Assembly (NCBI RefSeq): GCF_003987645.1
Contig: NZ_NGKA01000008.1
Location: 1-64,000, forward strand
Length of the DNA stretch: 64,000 bases
From: Vagococcus elongatus
GTDB lineage: Bacteria > Bacillota > Bacilli > Lactobacillales > Vagococcaceae
Direction of reading: 5' to 3'
The stretch's first letter is position 1, and each line of letters begins with the position of its first letter. Positions 43,023 to 51,511 of this stretch are shown piece by piece. The notes beneath the pieces were generated by a model. The model saw nothing but the letters and a program-made list of their open reading frames with translations. It was not told the origin of the DNA and ran no database searches. Made by a program: the position numbers and the translations under genes.

Positions 43023-43982
43023 TTAAAATCCTAGTGGCCATTGTTGACCTTTTCCGCCTGCAGCTCTTGCGTGTCCTCCACCATTAAAGTTTTGAGCAAT
43101 TACGCTACAGTCAACATCTTCTTTAACACTTCTAAATGATAGCTTTACACCATTTCTAATTACGGCAAAGTCAATCAGCTCTCCAGTTGATGGATGTGTT
43201 AAATATAAACACATATGATTTCCTAGTTCACTGTGATATTGCTCTCCGTCAACAATTGCGAAGTGCATAGGTTTTCCTACAGTGAACATCGTATCAAAAT
43301 GAGCAATTTTCATTTTACTGTCGATGTATCGATCTTTTTTCTCCTGGTCGAGAACGAGTAAAAGCTTCTCAGATTCAGTAAAATTAAGATCCATATTGTT
43401 TGATAGGCGTTCAATGAATCTATCACGGCCAATCATCCAGAATAAATCATTCCATTGACCTGCGTGACCTTTAAACATATCATGTTCATTGTTTCGCCAA
43501 TCCCAAGTATCATATGATCTTACCATTTCTGATAGCATGAAGACTGAATAGTCTAACAGTCCTGCTTTAGAGAAATCCTTATAAACAAGTGATGTGCCAG
43601 ACATCTTTGAACCCTCATACTCCACCTTAATAATAAATCGAGGATCAACGTCAGTTAAAAACTCTGCAGTTTTATGGTGATCGTAACATTTAAAGTCAAT
43701 GTTATAAGCGTCTACCATTTTTACGATTTTTAAAGCAAGAGATCTGCTAGTTGGAGCAAGATCCATGATGTACATTCCATAAAATTCATGGTTTTCTGTA
43801 AGACTATCTAGAAATTCATAAATTTTGTCATCAATATTTCCATATTTACCAGTGTCGCAATACTCAATCTCATAATCGAACTCTCGACAATGCTTCTCAT
43901 TCATTAATCGTTTAAACACTTCTGGAGAAGCAACCCCATCTAAATCGACGTGCGTGAAAATCTTAATTTTATTTTTGTCCAT
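43023..43982 (-). CDS. DHH-family phosphoesterase (NrnB/oligoribonuclease-like), 319 aa
   Basis: Motif I HVDLDGVAS (11-19), motif II Asp74 in IMDLAP, motif III DHHKT (Asp101-His102-His103), and C-terminal DHHA1 signature FNGGGHARAAGGKG. These bind two Mn ions and hydrolyse short RNA oligonucleotides or cyclic-dinucleotide-derived pNpN. The length fits NrnB more than the larger RecJ. In the phage it may recycle nanoRNA during host RNA degradation, or remove signalling oligonucleotides. Confidence 0.88.
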   Translation of the reverse strand: MDKNKIKIFTHVDLDGVASPEVFKRLMNEKHCREFDYEIEYCDTGKYGNIDDKIYEFLDSLTENHEFYGMYIMDLAPTSRSLALKIVKMVDAYNIDFKCYDHHKTAEFLTDVDPRFIIKVEYEGSKMSGTSLVYKDFSKAGLLDYSVFMLSEMVRSYDTWDWRNNEHDMFKGHAGQWNDLFWMIGRDRFIERLSNNMDLNFTESEKLLLVLDQEKKDRYIDSKMKIAHFDTMFTVGKPMHFAIVDGEQYHSELGNHMCLYLTHPSTGELIDFAVIRNGVKLSFRSVKEDVDCSVIAQNFNGGGHARAAGGKGQQWPLGF

Positions 43983-44004
43983 TTTTTACCATCCCTTTAA
44001 ATTA

Positions 44005-44651
44005 TTATAAATTTCCAATTTCTTTTAATTTATCTTTGATTTGATTCATTACGTCTTCTGCAGCTTTAGGATCTTCTACAAAATCAAATTTATCTCCATC
44101 GATTTGAATCTTAGGACATACGTCAAAATCCTCAAACCATTTCTCATAACGATGATTTAATTCTTTGTAATAGTCGTATAATGAAGGATCATTTTGATTT
44201 GCTCAAAGTCGCGGCCACGTTTTTCAATTCGTTTTAACATTGTGTCAAACGATACTTTGATATGCACCAGCAAGTCTGGTTTTTTCTTGTATTTAAGGCC
44301 GTCAATTTCTTCAAGCATATTTGCCAAAAGATCATCATAAACCTTAACTTCGATATCATTAGCTCGTCCGAGATCGGCATTTAGATGAAATAGAAGACTG
44401 TCCTCGTAAATTGATCTATCTAATACATTGTTGTCGTGTGCCAAAGCTGTTTTAATGCTATCAAACCTCTTGTTTAAGAAGTAAATTTGTAATAGAAAAG
44501 CATATTTTTGTGGATCATCATAGAATAAAGGTAGTACCTCATTATCATCTACGCTTTCATAAAACACCTTTGTACCTAACTCCTCCGACATAATTCCTGC
44601 TAATGTACTCTTTCCAGCACCTATGCTACCCGCTAATACTAACACTGACAT
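44005..44651 (-). pseudogene. Deoxynucleoside kinase, frameshifted near residue 155
   Basis: N-terminal part 44157-44651 in one frame: Walker A SIGAGKST, DRSIYEDSLLF, lid region RIEKRGRDFEQ, all normal for dNK/dGK-type kinases. It then runs into a stop after MILHYTTITKN. The next frame continues perfectly to 44005: NDPSLYDYYKELNHRYEKW ... ending KEIGNL. A single lost A in the CAAATCAAAATG run (~44197) would restore E-Q-N-Q-N-D-P-S-L. The missing part contains conserved C-terminal helices, so the short product is probably inactive. Sequencing error in the A-run is the main alternative. Confidence 0.8.
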
Positions 44652-44681
44652 TCCATCCTCTCATTTCTCCATTTTTCTATA

Positions 44682-44698
44682 GTTGTAAATACTTATGG
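44682..44698 (-). promoter_or_regulatory. Operator-like element copy 6 before the kinase gene
   Basis: Minus-strand CCATAAGTATTTACAAC. TTTACA is 17 bp before AAATGA, which overlaps the AGAGGATGG ribosome site, so a transcript from here would lack a usable leader. Element conserved, promoter function unlikely. Confidence 0.6.
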
Positions 44699-45025
44699 TC
44701 TGTTTTTGTTTGGTTCCACCTGTAAGACAAGATCAATATAGTTTTTAATCTTGCGATAGTCACTTGTTGGATCAACTTCATCTTCAAATGTAAAATCTAA
44801 ACCAGTTTCTCCGCTTCTGATTGAATAATTTGATGTGTTAAACTCTTTTTCGGCAAAGATTGAAAAATGCTCGATTCCTTGATTATCTCCTGGTGCGACG
44901 TAAACCGCTCCGTTATCTGATACAAAAGCAACCATAGGAATTTCTTTCTGTTTTTTAACTTCACCTGGACACTTGTCTTTAAACCAATCCCATGACAGGA
45001 TTCCATAAACTTTTGTTGTCTTCAT
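44693..45025 (-). CDS. Hypothetical early protein, 110 aa
   Basis: The start MKTTKVYGILSWDW at 45025 is favoured (AAGAAGGGTAAG upstream); the longer frame overlaps RusA. The sequence is mixed alpha/beta with a strand pair VAFVSDNGAVYVAPGD and an acidic C terminus. The operator element at 44682 overlaps its last codons. No family recognised. Confidence 0.6.
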   Translation of the reverse strand: MKTTKVYGILSWDWFKDKCPGEVKKQKEIPMVAFVSDNGAVYVAPGDNQGIEHFSIFAEKEFNTSNYSIRSGETGLDFTFEDEVDPTSDYRKIKNYIDLVLQVEPNKNRP

Positions 45026-45029
45026 ACTT

Positions 45030-45617
45030 TTACTTACCCTTCTTTTTAGTGTATTTTTCACACGTTTTGCTTCCAATGTTAAAGTCGATATTAGCCCTTC
45101 CATCTGTCGCATCCTTTAACACCTTGCATTTCCCTTCTCTAAAGAACCTGCAGGATGAACAATTTGAATTAATAAACTCTTCTCGTTGTTTTTTACTGTC
45201 GAAGAGGCCAACGTATTGAACCCTTCTCAAGACAAAATCGAACCCTGGATTGTCTTTATCGATCCATGCTCGATGTGTCCTTGCGTGAATATTAGAGTCG
45301 TCTTCGTATAAGTATCCGCTGAGAGCGTCCATTAATACTTTGTAATAGTTATTCGTATCTTCTCCAGCGCGCTCCAGTCTAAACCTAAGCTCTAAATACC
45401 AGTGTTGAGTCTTATCAGAAGTTAGATTAATATCCCACCCTTGAGATTTTATCTCCTTCTTAAGCTTATTGCGAAGATACTTTTTAAAGTCTTTAGACTC
45501 TTGTGACTCATACTGTTTAGGATAGCTATGACCACCTTTGGTTTCAACCTTATACTTGAGATAGTTGTTTATTGAAATAGGAAGAGCATCAAGCGACATC
45601 TTAAATTTCTCAGTCAA
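45030..45617 (-). CDS. RusA-family Holliday junction resolvase with C-terminal Cys cluster, 195 aa
   Basis: Residues ~1-125 are the RusA fold: AGEDTNNYYKVLMDALSG with Asp87 and Asp97, and YEDDSNI with Asp106/107, the acidic metal-binding set. The last ~60 residues add a putative zinc site (CSSCRFFREGKCKVL ... C). RusA proteins (~120 aa) normally lack this, so it may direct binding to DNA or a partner. It resolves recombination junctions before packaging. Confidence 0.85.
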   Translation of the reverse strand: MTEKFKMSLDALPISINNYLKYKVETKGGHSYPKQYESQESKDFKKYLRNKLKKEIKSQGWDINLTSDKTQHWYLELRFRLERAGEDTNNYYKVLMDALSGYLYEDDSNIHARTHRAWIDKDNPGFDFVLRRVQYVGLFDSKKQREEFINSNCSSCRFFREGKCKVLKDATDGRANIDFNIGSKTCEKYTKKKGK

Positions 45618-45636
45618 TTAATAGTTCCTCTACATA

Positions 45637-46167
45637 CTAAAAGCATACTTTTAAATATTCCGCTCTTTCCATTCTTGTTAAGTCTTTAAAAAATGCAAAT
45701 GCCTTATCCTTATCGTCAATTTTAATAGAGCTGAAAAGGTCATCGCCATTTGCTTTTCTTCTAACCACGTACGTATCATCTTCTTGAAGTAATTCGATGA
45801 TCAGACCATCTTTAAATCCGATTGCAACCTTGTCTAATACAGTCTCTTTATTTTTATCAAACTCTTTGTTAAAAGATGATATAATCTGAGCGAATAGCAT
45901 CATCGTTTTAGGATTGCTGTCAAATTCAATATCGTTACCGTTAACATCCCTAAAACATAATGGTGGTAGATCTAATAAAATCTGATCTCTATTTAATTTT
46001 CTATCTCTAACTCTTTTTAGGTCTTCTACATTAGCTGAGTATAGAGTTGTTCTCATACATTTTTGAACGTCGTATCTTATATAATCACCATCAACAACTT
46101 TTCCAGTTTGATCTACGATTAAAAAATCTAACTTAACTCCATAGATTGGTTCTAAGATTTTCTCCAT
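45637..46167 (-). CDS. Hypothetical early protein, 176 aa
   Basis: Start MEKILEPIYGVKLDF at 46167, after AAAAAGGAGAAATATA; an upstream ATG (46191) lies in the ribosome site. Strand-rich N-terminal half, acidic helical C-terminal half. Not recognised. It lies between RusA and two very small genes in the operon started by the 46580 promoter region. Confidence 0.6.
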   Translation of the reverse strand: MEKILEPIYGVKLDFLIVDQTGKVVDGDYIRYDVQKCMRTTLYSANVEDLKRVRDRKLNRDQILLDLPPLCFRDVNGNDIEFDSNPKTMMLFAQIISSFNKEFDKNKETVLDKVAIGFKDGLIIELLQEDDTYVVRRKANGDDLFSSIKIDDKDKAFAFFKDLTRMERAEYLKVCF

Positions 46168-46181
46168 TATATTTCTCCTTT

Positions 46182-46349
46182 TTATAAGCAAAGATCATCT
46201 TTGATTTTTTTATCCATTTCTCTCAAGTCTGAAATTAACGACTTGTAAAGCATTTTAGCAGAATCTTCGTCCATAAAATCAACTGACTCCAGTGGATGCT
46301 CCATTAATAAATCTTTCATTTCTTCGTTTACTCTTTCTAATTCTCTCAT
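46182..46349 (-). CDS. Small helical protein, 55 aa
   Basis: Starts MRELERVNEEMKDLL after GGAGAGAAAAAG and ends KDDLCL before the ribosome site of the next gene. The charged amphipathic helix pattern and full intergenic fit support a real gene. Function unknown; size and charge are those of phage modulators of host proteins. Confidence 0.6.
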   Translation of the reverse strand: MRELERVNEEMKDLLMEHPLESVDFMDEDSAKMLYKSLISDLREMDKKIKDDLCL

Positions 46350-46393
46350 CTTTTTCTCTCCTTTTATATTTATAAAATCTCCGTTTTATCATC

Positions 46394-46543
46394 CTACTTA
46401 TAAGGAAGTGCTAGCAATTTTGATCGGCTACCAACTTCCTCAACAGCAGAATTAAAATGTTTCAAATTGATATTATTTTTAACTCGAATACATCCGTTGA
46501 TGTACTCTAAAATTTTGAATGTTGCCATATTTTTAAAATCCAT
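46394..46543 (-). CDS. Small protein, 49 aa
   Basis: Starts MDFKNMATFKILEYI after AAAGGACGCACGA. First gene downstream of the 46580 promoter. Single Cys, basic centre (CIRVKNN). Unrecognised. Confidence 0.55.
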   Translation of the reverse strand: MDFKNMATFKILEYINGCIRVKNNINLKHFNSAVEEVGSRSKLLALPYK

Positions 46544-46579
46544 TCGTGCGTCCTTTCTTTATATCCTCTGTTCATTAAT

Positions 46580-46617
46580 AGAATACCATCCGCCTTATTA
46601 GTTGTCAATACTTATGG
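46580..46617 (-). promoter_or_regulatory. Promoter with embedded operator copy 7
   Basis: Minus-strand CCATAAGTATTGACAAC (46601-46617) gives -35 TTGACA (46603-46608), 17-bp spacer, -10 TATTCT (46580-46585). It drives the 46543-42741 early segment and lies immediately downstream of the helicase stop codon. Confidence 0.8.
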
Positions 46618-46623
46618 TTAATA

Positions 46624-49600
46624 TTAATCAGATAGTTTTTTAAACTTTGAATTACTTGAGTTGCTTAGATCGAAGTCCTTAAGTCTCGTGAACAAGTCAC
46701 TAAAATTAGTTCTCTTCTCTTTGACAAAAGTCTGTTTGACAGCTTTCTTGAAACTTCTTGGTGAAGTTATTAGAATCAGATACTCACTAGCCCGCGTCAT
46801 TCCAGTATATAGTAATTCTCTTGTATTTAATAGATAATGAAATGGCAGCGCGAATATAACGTATTTGATTGTAGAACCTTGAGATTTATGAACTGTAATA
46901 GCATAGCCAAGCTCAATATGTTCAAAGTGCGACTCCAGGACGTTAACAATTCCAATACCTTCAAAATCAATGACTAAGATGTCTTGTTTATCTGTATGAA
47001 TAATTTGCTTAACGGTACCAGTATTTCCATTAAATATTGGACATGGGTTTCCATGAACATCATACATCTTCTTATTGTTTCTCATGTTGATTACTTTCTC
47101 TCCAACATGAACAAAATAGCAACTATCCTCGTCTGCTCCGTCTCTATTTAATTTAATATCTGAGTCAGATTTAGGTTTCTTGTAACCTTTCCTCTTGATG
47201 GTGATATACTCTCCATCCAGGACACCTTTGTTAATCAAAACTCTTTGAGCGAACTTATTGAGATCCCACGTAGATGTTTTACCAGTTGCTTTTGTAGAAC
47301 ACAGGATTTGAACATCGTTAATGTCGTGCTCTTCAATTAGCTTTCTAAAATTAAGCATCACATGTCTAGAAATTTGATCTTCGTCTTTAGGATCAACAAA
47401 AATATACTCTAGATCCTGGTTTTCTCCATAGACTTTAGAACCAATATCAAACTTTAACTCCGTAGGTTTAACTCCATTACGGATTGCAATAGAATGAGTA
47501 ATAATTGCAGACTTCTGAGCCTGTCTATGAATCTGAGTTAATAATTGACTAGGCATTTTACCAGTCTTAATTAATCCAGCCATAATCCCAACTCCAATAC
47601 TTTCAAGCTGCCCCATATCTCCTAACATAATAAGTTTTGCCCCATCTGGTGTAGCTTTTAATACGTCTAAAAACATGAAGATATCAACCATCGACATTTC
47701 ATCAATTACTACAACATCTACAAGCATTTTGTTGTCTTTGTTGTATACGAACCCGCCAGTAATTGGATCTACTACCAGCATAGAATGCAGTGTTGTAGCT
47801 TCTTTTCCAGTAATTAAAAACATATTGTTTGCAGCCTTACCAGATAATGCCCCTTGCTTATACGTCATTCCAGCCTCATTTACTATAGATATGAAGCCAT
47901 TTAGTGTGGATGTGTTATGTGTAACTATATAGTCATTTGTTAGATATAGATGCTCATCATTGTCTACCATGATACACATCATTTCAACCTCTTCTTCCAT
48001 TTCCTCTATATCAACAATGCTTACGCGATCATATCTTTTTCGCTTGACAAAATTTAATGCCTCGATCGCCGTTCTTTTTTTATGCGTATTTCTAAAAAGA
48101 AGCTCCTTCTTATCGTTACTTGTTAGTATATTCAGATTATATTCTATATTCTTCTTATTAGCGCGGTTGGTTTCAGAAACGTTGGACTGTATTCCGAGAG
48201 ACAGCAATACCTCTTGAACATCATATGCAAGCTGCCTGCTATTAGTCGAATACCTTACATTATATCTACCCTCTGCCTTCGAGATACTCCCGTCTGTATC
48301 AAACAAACCTTGTATCAAGGCATATCTTTGATCAATACTACCCATTTTATACTCGATGGGTATTGATTTGTGAATTGAAGTTCTTAATATTTCTGGATAT
48401 TTGGAAAACAACTCTTCTGTCTGGTATCTGTATATCGTATTAATCTGCATATGCCCAAATGAATCCTCTCTTAGTACGGATTTGGGCTTATCAAAATAGA
48501 AATGCCAATTATAATTTTTTGTACTATTTCTTCTATAGTCATTACATCCTATGAGTTTTGAAACCTCTGCCACTACGTCTTCGTCATTACTAGACAGAGT
48601 TAATGCTTTACTTGTACAACTACCGTCACCCAAAAATGCTCCAAGGACATATGGATCAACGCTAAGGTCGCGCTCCCTAAATTCTACAGCTTTATTAGTA
48701 GGAATTTTAAATTTACAATTTCGTTCGCCATTTGAGTAGTTATACAGTCCAGAATCAATGATTTCTCTAAGTGTTCTAGTCTTAAGATTTCCTTTGGATG
48801 TATATGTACTCCATAAATGCTCATCATTAGAAGTTGTCGTTCTTCCGTCTGATAGAGTAATTTTATAATTCTTCTTAAGACCTTGAGGGAATATCTGAGT
48901 TACCATTGTTGGCCTTCCATGTCTATCAAAAATATAGTCGCCAGGCTTCAAGTCTCCAAACCTCCTCATACCTCCAGGAGTCGGAATGATAATGTCCACA
49001 TCCTGCGCCTTCCCTGTCCCGCCATACCCTTGAAGCAAGAATACGTTTTTAGCTATCATCATCTTAATTGATTTTTGCTGCTCTTCACTAAATTTCCAAC
49101 CTTGAGCCTTTTGTACATGTTTAATGACCTTTGCACTGTCTATCAGCCTTTTCAGATTCTTGTTTTCTGAATTTAATAATCTGTTTATTTCATCACACAC
49201 AGCTAATTCAGTTGCCAAAGCCTTAGATGATGTAATTCTAAGCTCTTTGTCCAGTCTATAAACAACATAATTAACGTTTGTTTTTACATGTTCAACAGCC
49301 CACTTAACATCTGCATTGAAAATATTCTCCTTCACCTTGCCAACAAAGTCTTTTGCCGTGATCCACGTATGACCTTCACTATGAAGCTCTTCAAATAGAT
49401 ATTTTATATAAGCCTTGATACGTCTTTTGTCGTTAGGCTTGTTTTCTGGATTATTCAAGAATACAGCGTCAGCTCTCTTAAATCCGTATCCTGGGATTTG
49501 TGTTAATACAAAAGGATCGGCCTCTACCATCATGATAGCTTGCTCGATTCCTCCAAGAGACTTACAAATCTTTTTAACTTGATCCATGCTCAGCTTATAT

Positions 49601-50088
49601 TTTGCAAAAGAAATATATGCTGATGAAAAGTCTTTTTGATTCTCGTAGGATTCAATAAGCTTTTCTGCCGTAGCTAGTCCGATACCCTCAGCCTCCATTA
49701 ACTTCTCAATATCAGCCTCTTCCAACATCTTTATAGGATTGTCGGATACTTCATACAATGCTTTAATCTTAGCTTTCGATAAGATCATGCCAAGAAACTC
49801 TTCTTGTTCTTTTGAACTAGCCGTCATCAAGTCCTTAAATTGACTAAAGGCAATAGGATTAAATGAATCTGGATAGTTTTTATCTCCAGCATTTATCCCC
49901 TTGATATTAAACTCTTTGCCGAGTTCTACTAGGTAGTTACCTTTAACAGAAAATGTTCTAGGTGCCTCGCCTTTTACTCGTTCAAATTTGGCAATCACAA
50001 AGCTTTCCTTACTATAGAGGATCGCTACACATTTTGCAGTGCAGTCGATCTCCTCATATGTTTTGTTTCTATCTACTAATTCATTCAA
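46624..50088 (-). CDS. RecD2-like SF1 helicase interrupted by an intein, 1154 aa precursor (789 aa after splicing)
   Basis: 5'-3' SF1B helicase. N-extein (1-360): HhH-type N-terminal domain (IEKLMEAEGIGLATAEKL; LTQIPGYGFKRADAV), then LLQGYGGTGK, the first part of Walker A. After the intein, the C-extein resumes with TSTLNG, restoring GTGKTS. Further motifs: VVIDEMSMVD (motif II), LGDMGQLESIGVG (III), TQIHRQ (IV-like), GYAITVHKSQGST (V/VI region), LYTGMTRASEYL. Length after splicing matches RecD2. Likely roles are replication-fork or recombination functions. First gene transcribed in this direction from the 50400 region. Confidence 0.9.
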   Translation of the reverse strand: MNELVDRNKTYEEIDCTAKCVAILYSKESFVIAKFERVKGEAPRTFSVKGNYLVELGKEFNIKGINAGDKNYPDSFNPIAFSQFKDLMTASSKEQEEFLGMILSKAKIKALYEVSDNPIKMLEEADIEKLMEAEGIGLATAEKLIESYENQKDFSSAYISFAKYKLSMDQVKKICKSLGGIEQAIMMVEADPFVLTQIPGYGFKRADAVFLNNPENKPNDKRRIKAYIKYLFEELHSEGHTWITAKDFVGKVKENIFNADVKWAVEHVKTNVNYVVYRLDKELRITSSKALATELAVCDEINRLLNSENKNLKRLIDSAKVIKHVQKAQGWKFSEEQQKSIKMMIAKNVFLLQGYGGTGKAQDVDIIIPTPGGMRRFGDLKPGDYIFDRHGRPTMVTQIFPQGLKKNYKITLSDGRTTTSNDEHLWSTYTSKGNLKTRTLREIIDSGLYNYSNGERNCKFKIPTNKAVEFRERDLSVDPYVLGAFLGDGSCTSKALTLSSNDEDVVAEVSKLIGCNDYRRNSTKNYNWHFYFDKPKSVLREDSFGHMQINTIYRYQTEELFSKYPEILRTSIHKSIPIEYKMGSIDQRYALIQGLFDTDGSISKAEGRYNVRYSTNSRQLAYDVQEVLLSLGIQSNVSETNRANKKNIEYNLNILTSNDKKELLFRNTHKKRTAIEALNFVKRKRYDRVSIVDIEEMEEEVEMMCIMVDNDEHLYLTNDYIVTHNTSTLNGFISIVNEAGMTYKQGALSGKAANNMFLITGKEATTLHSMLVVDPITGGFVYNKDNKMLVDVVVIDEMSMVDIFMFLDVLKATPDGAKLIMLGDMGQLESIGVGIMAGLIKTGKMPSQLLTQIHRQAQKSAIITHSIAIRNGVKPTELKFDIGSKVYGENQDLEYIFVDPKDEDQISRHVMLNFRKLIEEHDINDVQILCSTKATGKTSTWDLNKFAQRVLINKGVLDGEYITIKRKGYKKPKSDSDIKLNRDGADEDSCYFVHVGEKVINMRNNKKMYDVHGNPCPIFNGNTGTVKQIIHTDKQDILVIDFEGIGIVNVLESHFEHIELGYAITVHKSQGSTIKYVIFALPFHYLLNTRELLYTGMTRASEYLILITSPRSFKKAVKQTFVKEKRTNFSDLFTRLKDFDLSNSSNSKFKKLSD
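47914..49008 (-). other. Class 3 (WCT) intein with LAGLIDADG endonuclease, 365 aa, in the helicase Walker A motif
   Basis: Starts at Ala (AQDVDIIIPTPGG) and ends VTHN before Thr of the extein. Block A/B features: GDLKPGDYIFD; SNDEHLW with Trp two residues after the block B His. Block F: MMCIMVDNDEHLYL with Cys. Block G: Thr of VTHN. Trp-Cys-Thr together mark class 3 inteins, which use the block F Cys instead of residue 1. Central endonuclease with two dodecapeptides (LGAFLGDGS, LIQGLFDTDGS), both acidic residues present, so homing may still be active. Confidence 0.88.
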
Positions 50089-50109
50089 TCGTTCATACCT
50101 CCCCAGGTG

Positions 50110-50400
50110 CTACATATTAATCATTGCATTTTTTAAAGTTGACTCAGACATGTTATATACTTCCATGTCAAGTCCGCTAATAATAGCAACACTATCTTCG
50201 CCTTCTACAAGGCCGCAAATGATACTTTCTGGAGTAACCCCCAATGTGTCTAAGTTTAAAAGCGTAAATTCTCCATTGTTTTTTGCATAGACAAAATCTA
50301 CACCAGACTTAACAATGAAATCAGATACGTCAAAACCATTATTTAACTTTACTTTTGCTGCTTCTTTTTCTGTCTTCGCTAATAAGTTTTCTTTGTTCAC
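50110..50400 (-). CDS. Hypothetical early protein, 96 aa
   Basis: Start taken at GTG 50400 (VNKENLLAKTEKEAAK), downstream of GAGGGAAGAG, because the longer frame lies almost wholly inside the previous gene. Acidic C-terminal half with strands VDFVYAKNNGEFTLLNLDTLG and EDSVAIISGLDMEVYN. Not recognised. It ends 22 nt before the helicase start. Confidence 0.55.
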   Translation of the reverse strand: MNKENLLAKTEKEAAKVKLNNGFDVSDFIVKSGVDFVYAKNNGEFTLLNLDTLGVTPESIICGLVEGEDSVAIISGLDMEVYNMSESTLKNAMINM

Positions 50401-50644
50401 GTAGTTTCTCTTCCCTCTGTAAATATGGCTTAACAGTGTGCGCTGAATCTCTAACTTTTCTTGCCTCGTCAATAGAAAGATCATGCTCCATAGTTATATG
50501 GGCAATGGTTAAAACATTCCCAGTGTGTTCACATAACGGGCATTTAACCTTAATCTCATTGATATTGAAGTTTTTGATTGACACATCTAATTCACCATTT
50601 ATGTCATAATTTGATATATTGCTTGTTATAGCTGATTCGATCAT
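50339..50644 (-). CDS. Zinc-finger-like early protein, 101 aa
   Basis: Residues 35-55 hold CPLCEHTGNVLTIAHITMEH, a C-x2-C ... H-x4-H arrangement resembling a C2H2 finger. The C-terminal 35 residues are strongly basic and helical (REEKLREQRKL; RKRSSKSKVK). Probably nucleic-acid binding. Preceded by operator copy 8 and GGAGG. Overlaps the next gene. Confidence 0.65.
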   Translation of the reverse strand: MIESAITSNISNYDINGELDVSIKNFNINEIKVKCPLCEHTGNVLTIAHITMEHDLSIDEARKVRDSAHTVKPYLQREEKLREQRKLISEDRKRSSKSKVK

Positions 50645-50673
50645 TATTGTATATCCTCCAGATACCTCCTCTT

Positions 50674-50690
50674 GTTGTAAAAACTTATGG
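50674..50690 (-). promoter_or_regulatory. Operator-like element copy 8
   Basis: Minus-strand CCATAAGTTTTTACAAC, followed by AAGAGGAGG. No -10 at 17 bp. It overlaps the last codons of the 50685 gene, so it lies inside the operon. Confidence 0.6.
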
Positions 50691-51119
50691 CGTAATTGAT
50701 TTAATAAAAATGGCCACGAACATCATTTTGGTAATGCTAACCATCACGGCTGGCAACGAATACTCTGATTCAATTAATTTCAGAGATAGTTTAAGCGGAC
50801 TTTTCTCTTTAGAAGATTGCATTGCTCTTCTATATTGAACAAATGATGCAATCACTGTAAATACAACAAATGCGACCACTGGCATTGTAAAACCAACTGT
50901 AGCTGATAAAAGCAATAGGTAAGCCAAGTCAAATACTAGCGAGATAGCAACTGCCGCCATCATAAGATTGCTGTGGTTTTTATACCCACTTTTTGAAACG
51001 CTTTTCGTTAAATCTTCTACCAGTTCAAGCTTTTTCTTATCTCCAAGAATAAACCTTGCTACTTTTCTAATTCCAAAATAATAAACCGCCATACTTGCGA
51101 TTAAAAATAATACTTTCAT
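50685..51119 (-). CDS. Multispanning membrane protein, 144 aa
   Basis: Three to four predicted helices: VLFLIASMAVYYFGI near the N terminus, LMMAAVAISLVFDLAYLLLLSATVGF, VVAFVVFTVIASFV, and MVSITKMMFVAIFIKSI at the C terminus. Basic loops (DKKKLELVE; QYRRAMQ) suggest cytoplasmic sides. No transport motif. Early phage membrane proteins of this type sometimes act in superinfection exclusion; not provable here. Confidence 0.6.
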   Translation of the reverse strand: MKVLFLIASMAVYYFGIRKVARFILGDKKKLELVEDLTKSVSKSGYKNHSNLMMAAVAISLVFDLAYLLLLSATVGFTMPVVAFVVFTVIASFVQYRRAMQSSKEKSPLKLSLKLIESEYSLPAVMVSITKMMFVAIFIKSITP

Positions 51120-51140
51120 TTCAAATCTCCATTTCTATTT

Positions 51141-51353
51141 TTAGTTTCTTTTGTGTAGATAGTTTTCGAATGCATGTTCTAAGAAGCATGAATCTTCACA
51201 GAACTTTTCATTGTCATCTGATTCTAGGTATTCATAACTCTCATAAATACTTTGACCACAATGTTCGCAAACACCTACTCGATTTTCTCTAATCTCTACA
51301 GGCTCGATGTTCCATAGAGCGTTTTTAAGAGCTTGTTCGTTATCGAATGGCAT
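51141..51353 (-). CDS. Small zinc-binding protein, 70 aa
   Basis: Start MPFDNEQALK at 51353 (CTGGAGGATAACT upstream). CEHC and CEDSC pairs (VGVCEHCGQSIYE; KFCEDSCFLEH) form a treble-clef-like zinc site. Probably a structural or DNA-binding zinc ribbon. Confidence 0.65.
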   Translation of the reverse strand: MPFDNEQALKNALWNIEPVEIRENRVGVCEHCGQSIYESYEYLESDDNEKFCEDSCFLEHAFENYLHKRN

Positions 51354-51355
51354 AG

Positions 51356-51511
51356 TTATCCTCCAGTTAAGTTTAAAAGCTCCCTGGTGAGTGCTGCTCT
51401 TTCTTCGTCTGAGTTGCACTCTTTTATTTCCTTCTTAACCCTTGCTACCTCTTTATTAAATGAATCAACCAACTTGCCAATGAAGTTGGATAGATTTCTA
51501 TTAGCCTCCAT
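51356..51511 (-). CDS. Small helical protein, 51 aa
   Basis: MEANRNLSNFIGKLVDSF ... ends LLNLTGG. The start overlaps the end of the upstream gene (TATGGAGGC), and the stop lies inside the GGAGGATAACT site of the next, so packing fits a real coupled gene. Helical and charged; function unknown. Confidence 0.55.
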   Translation of the reverse strand: MEANRNLSNFIGKLVDSFNKEVARVKKEIKECNSDEERAALTRELLNLTGG

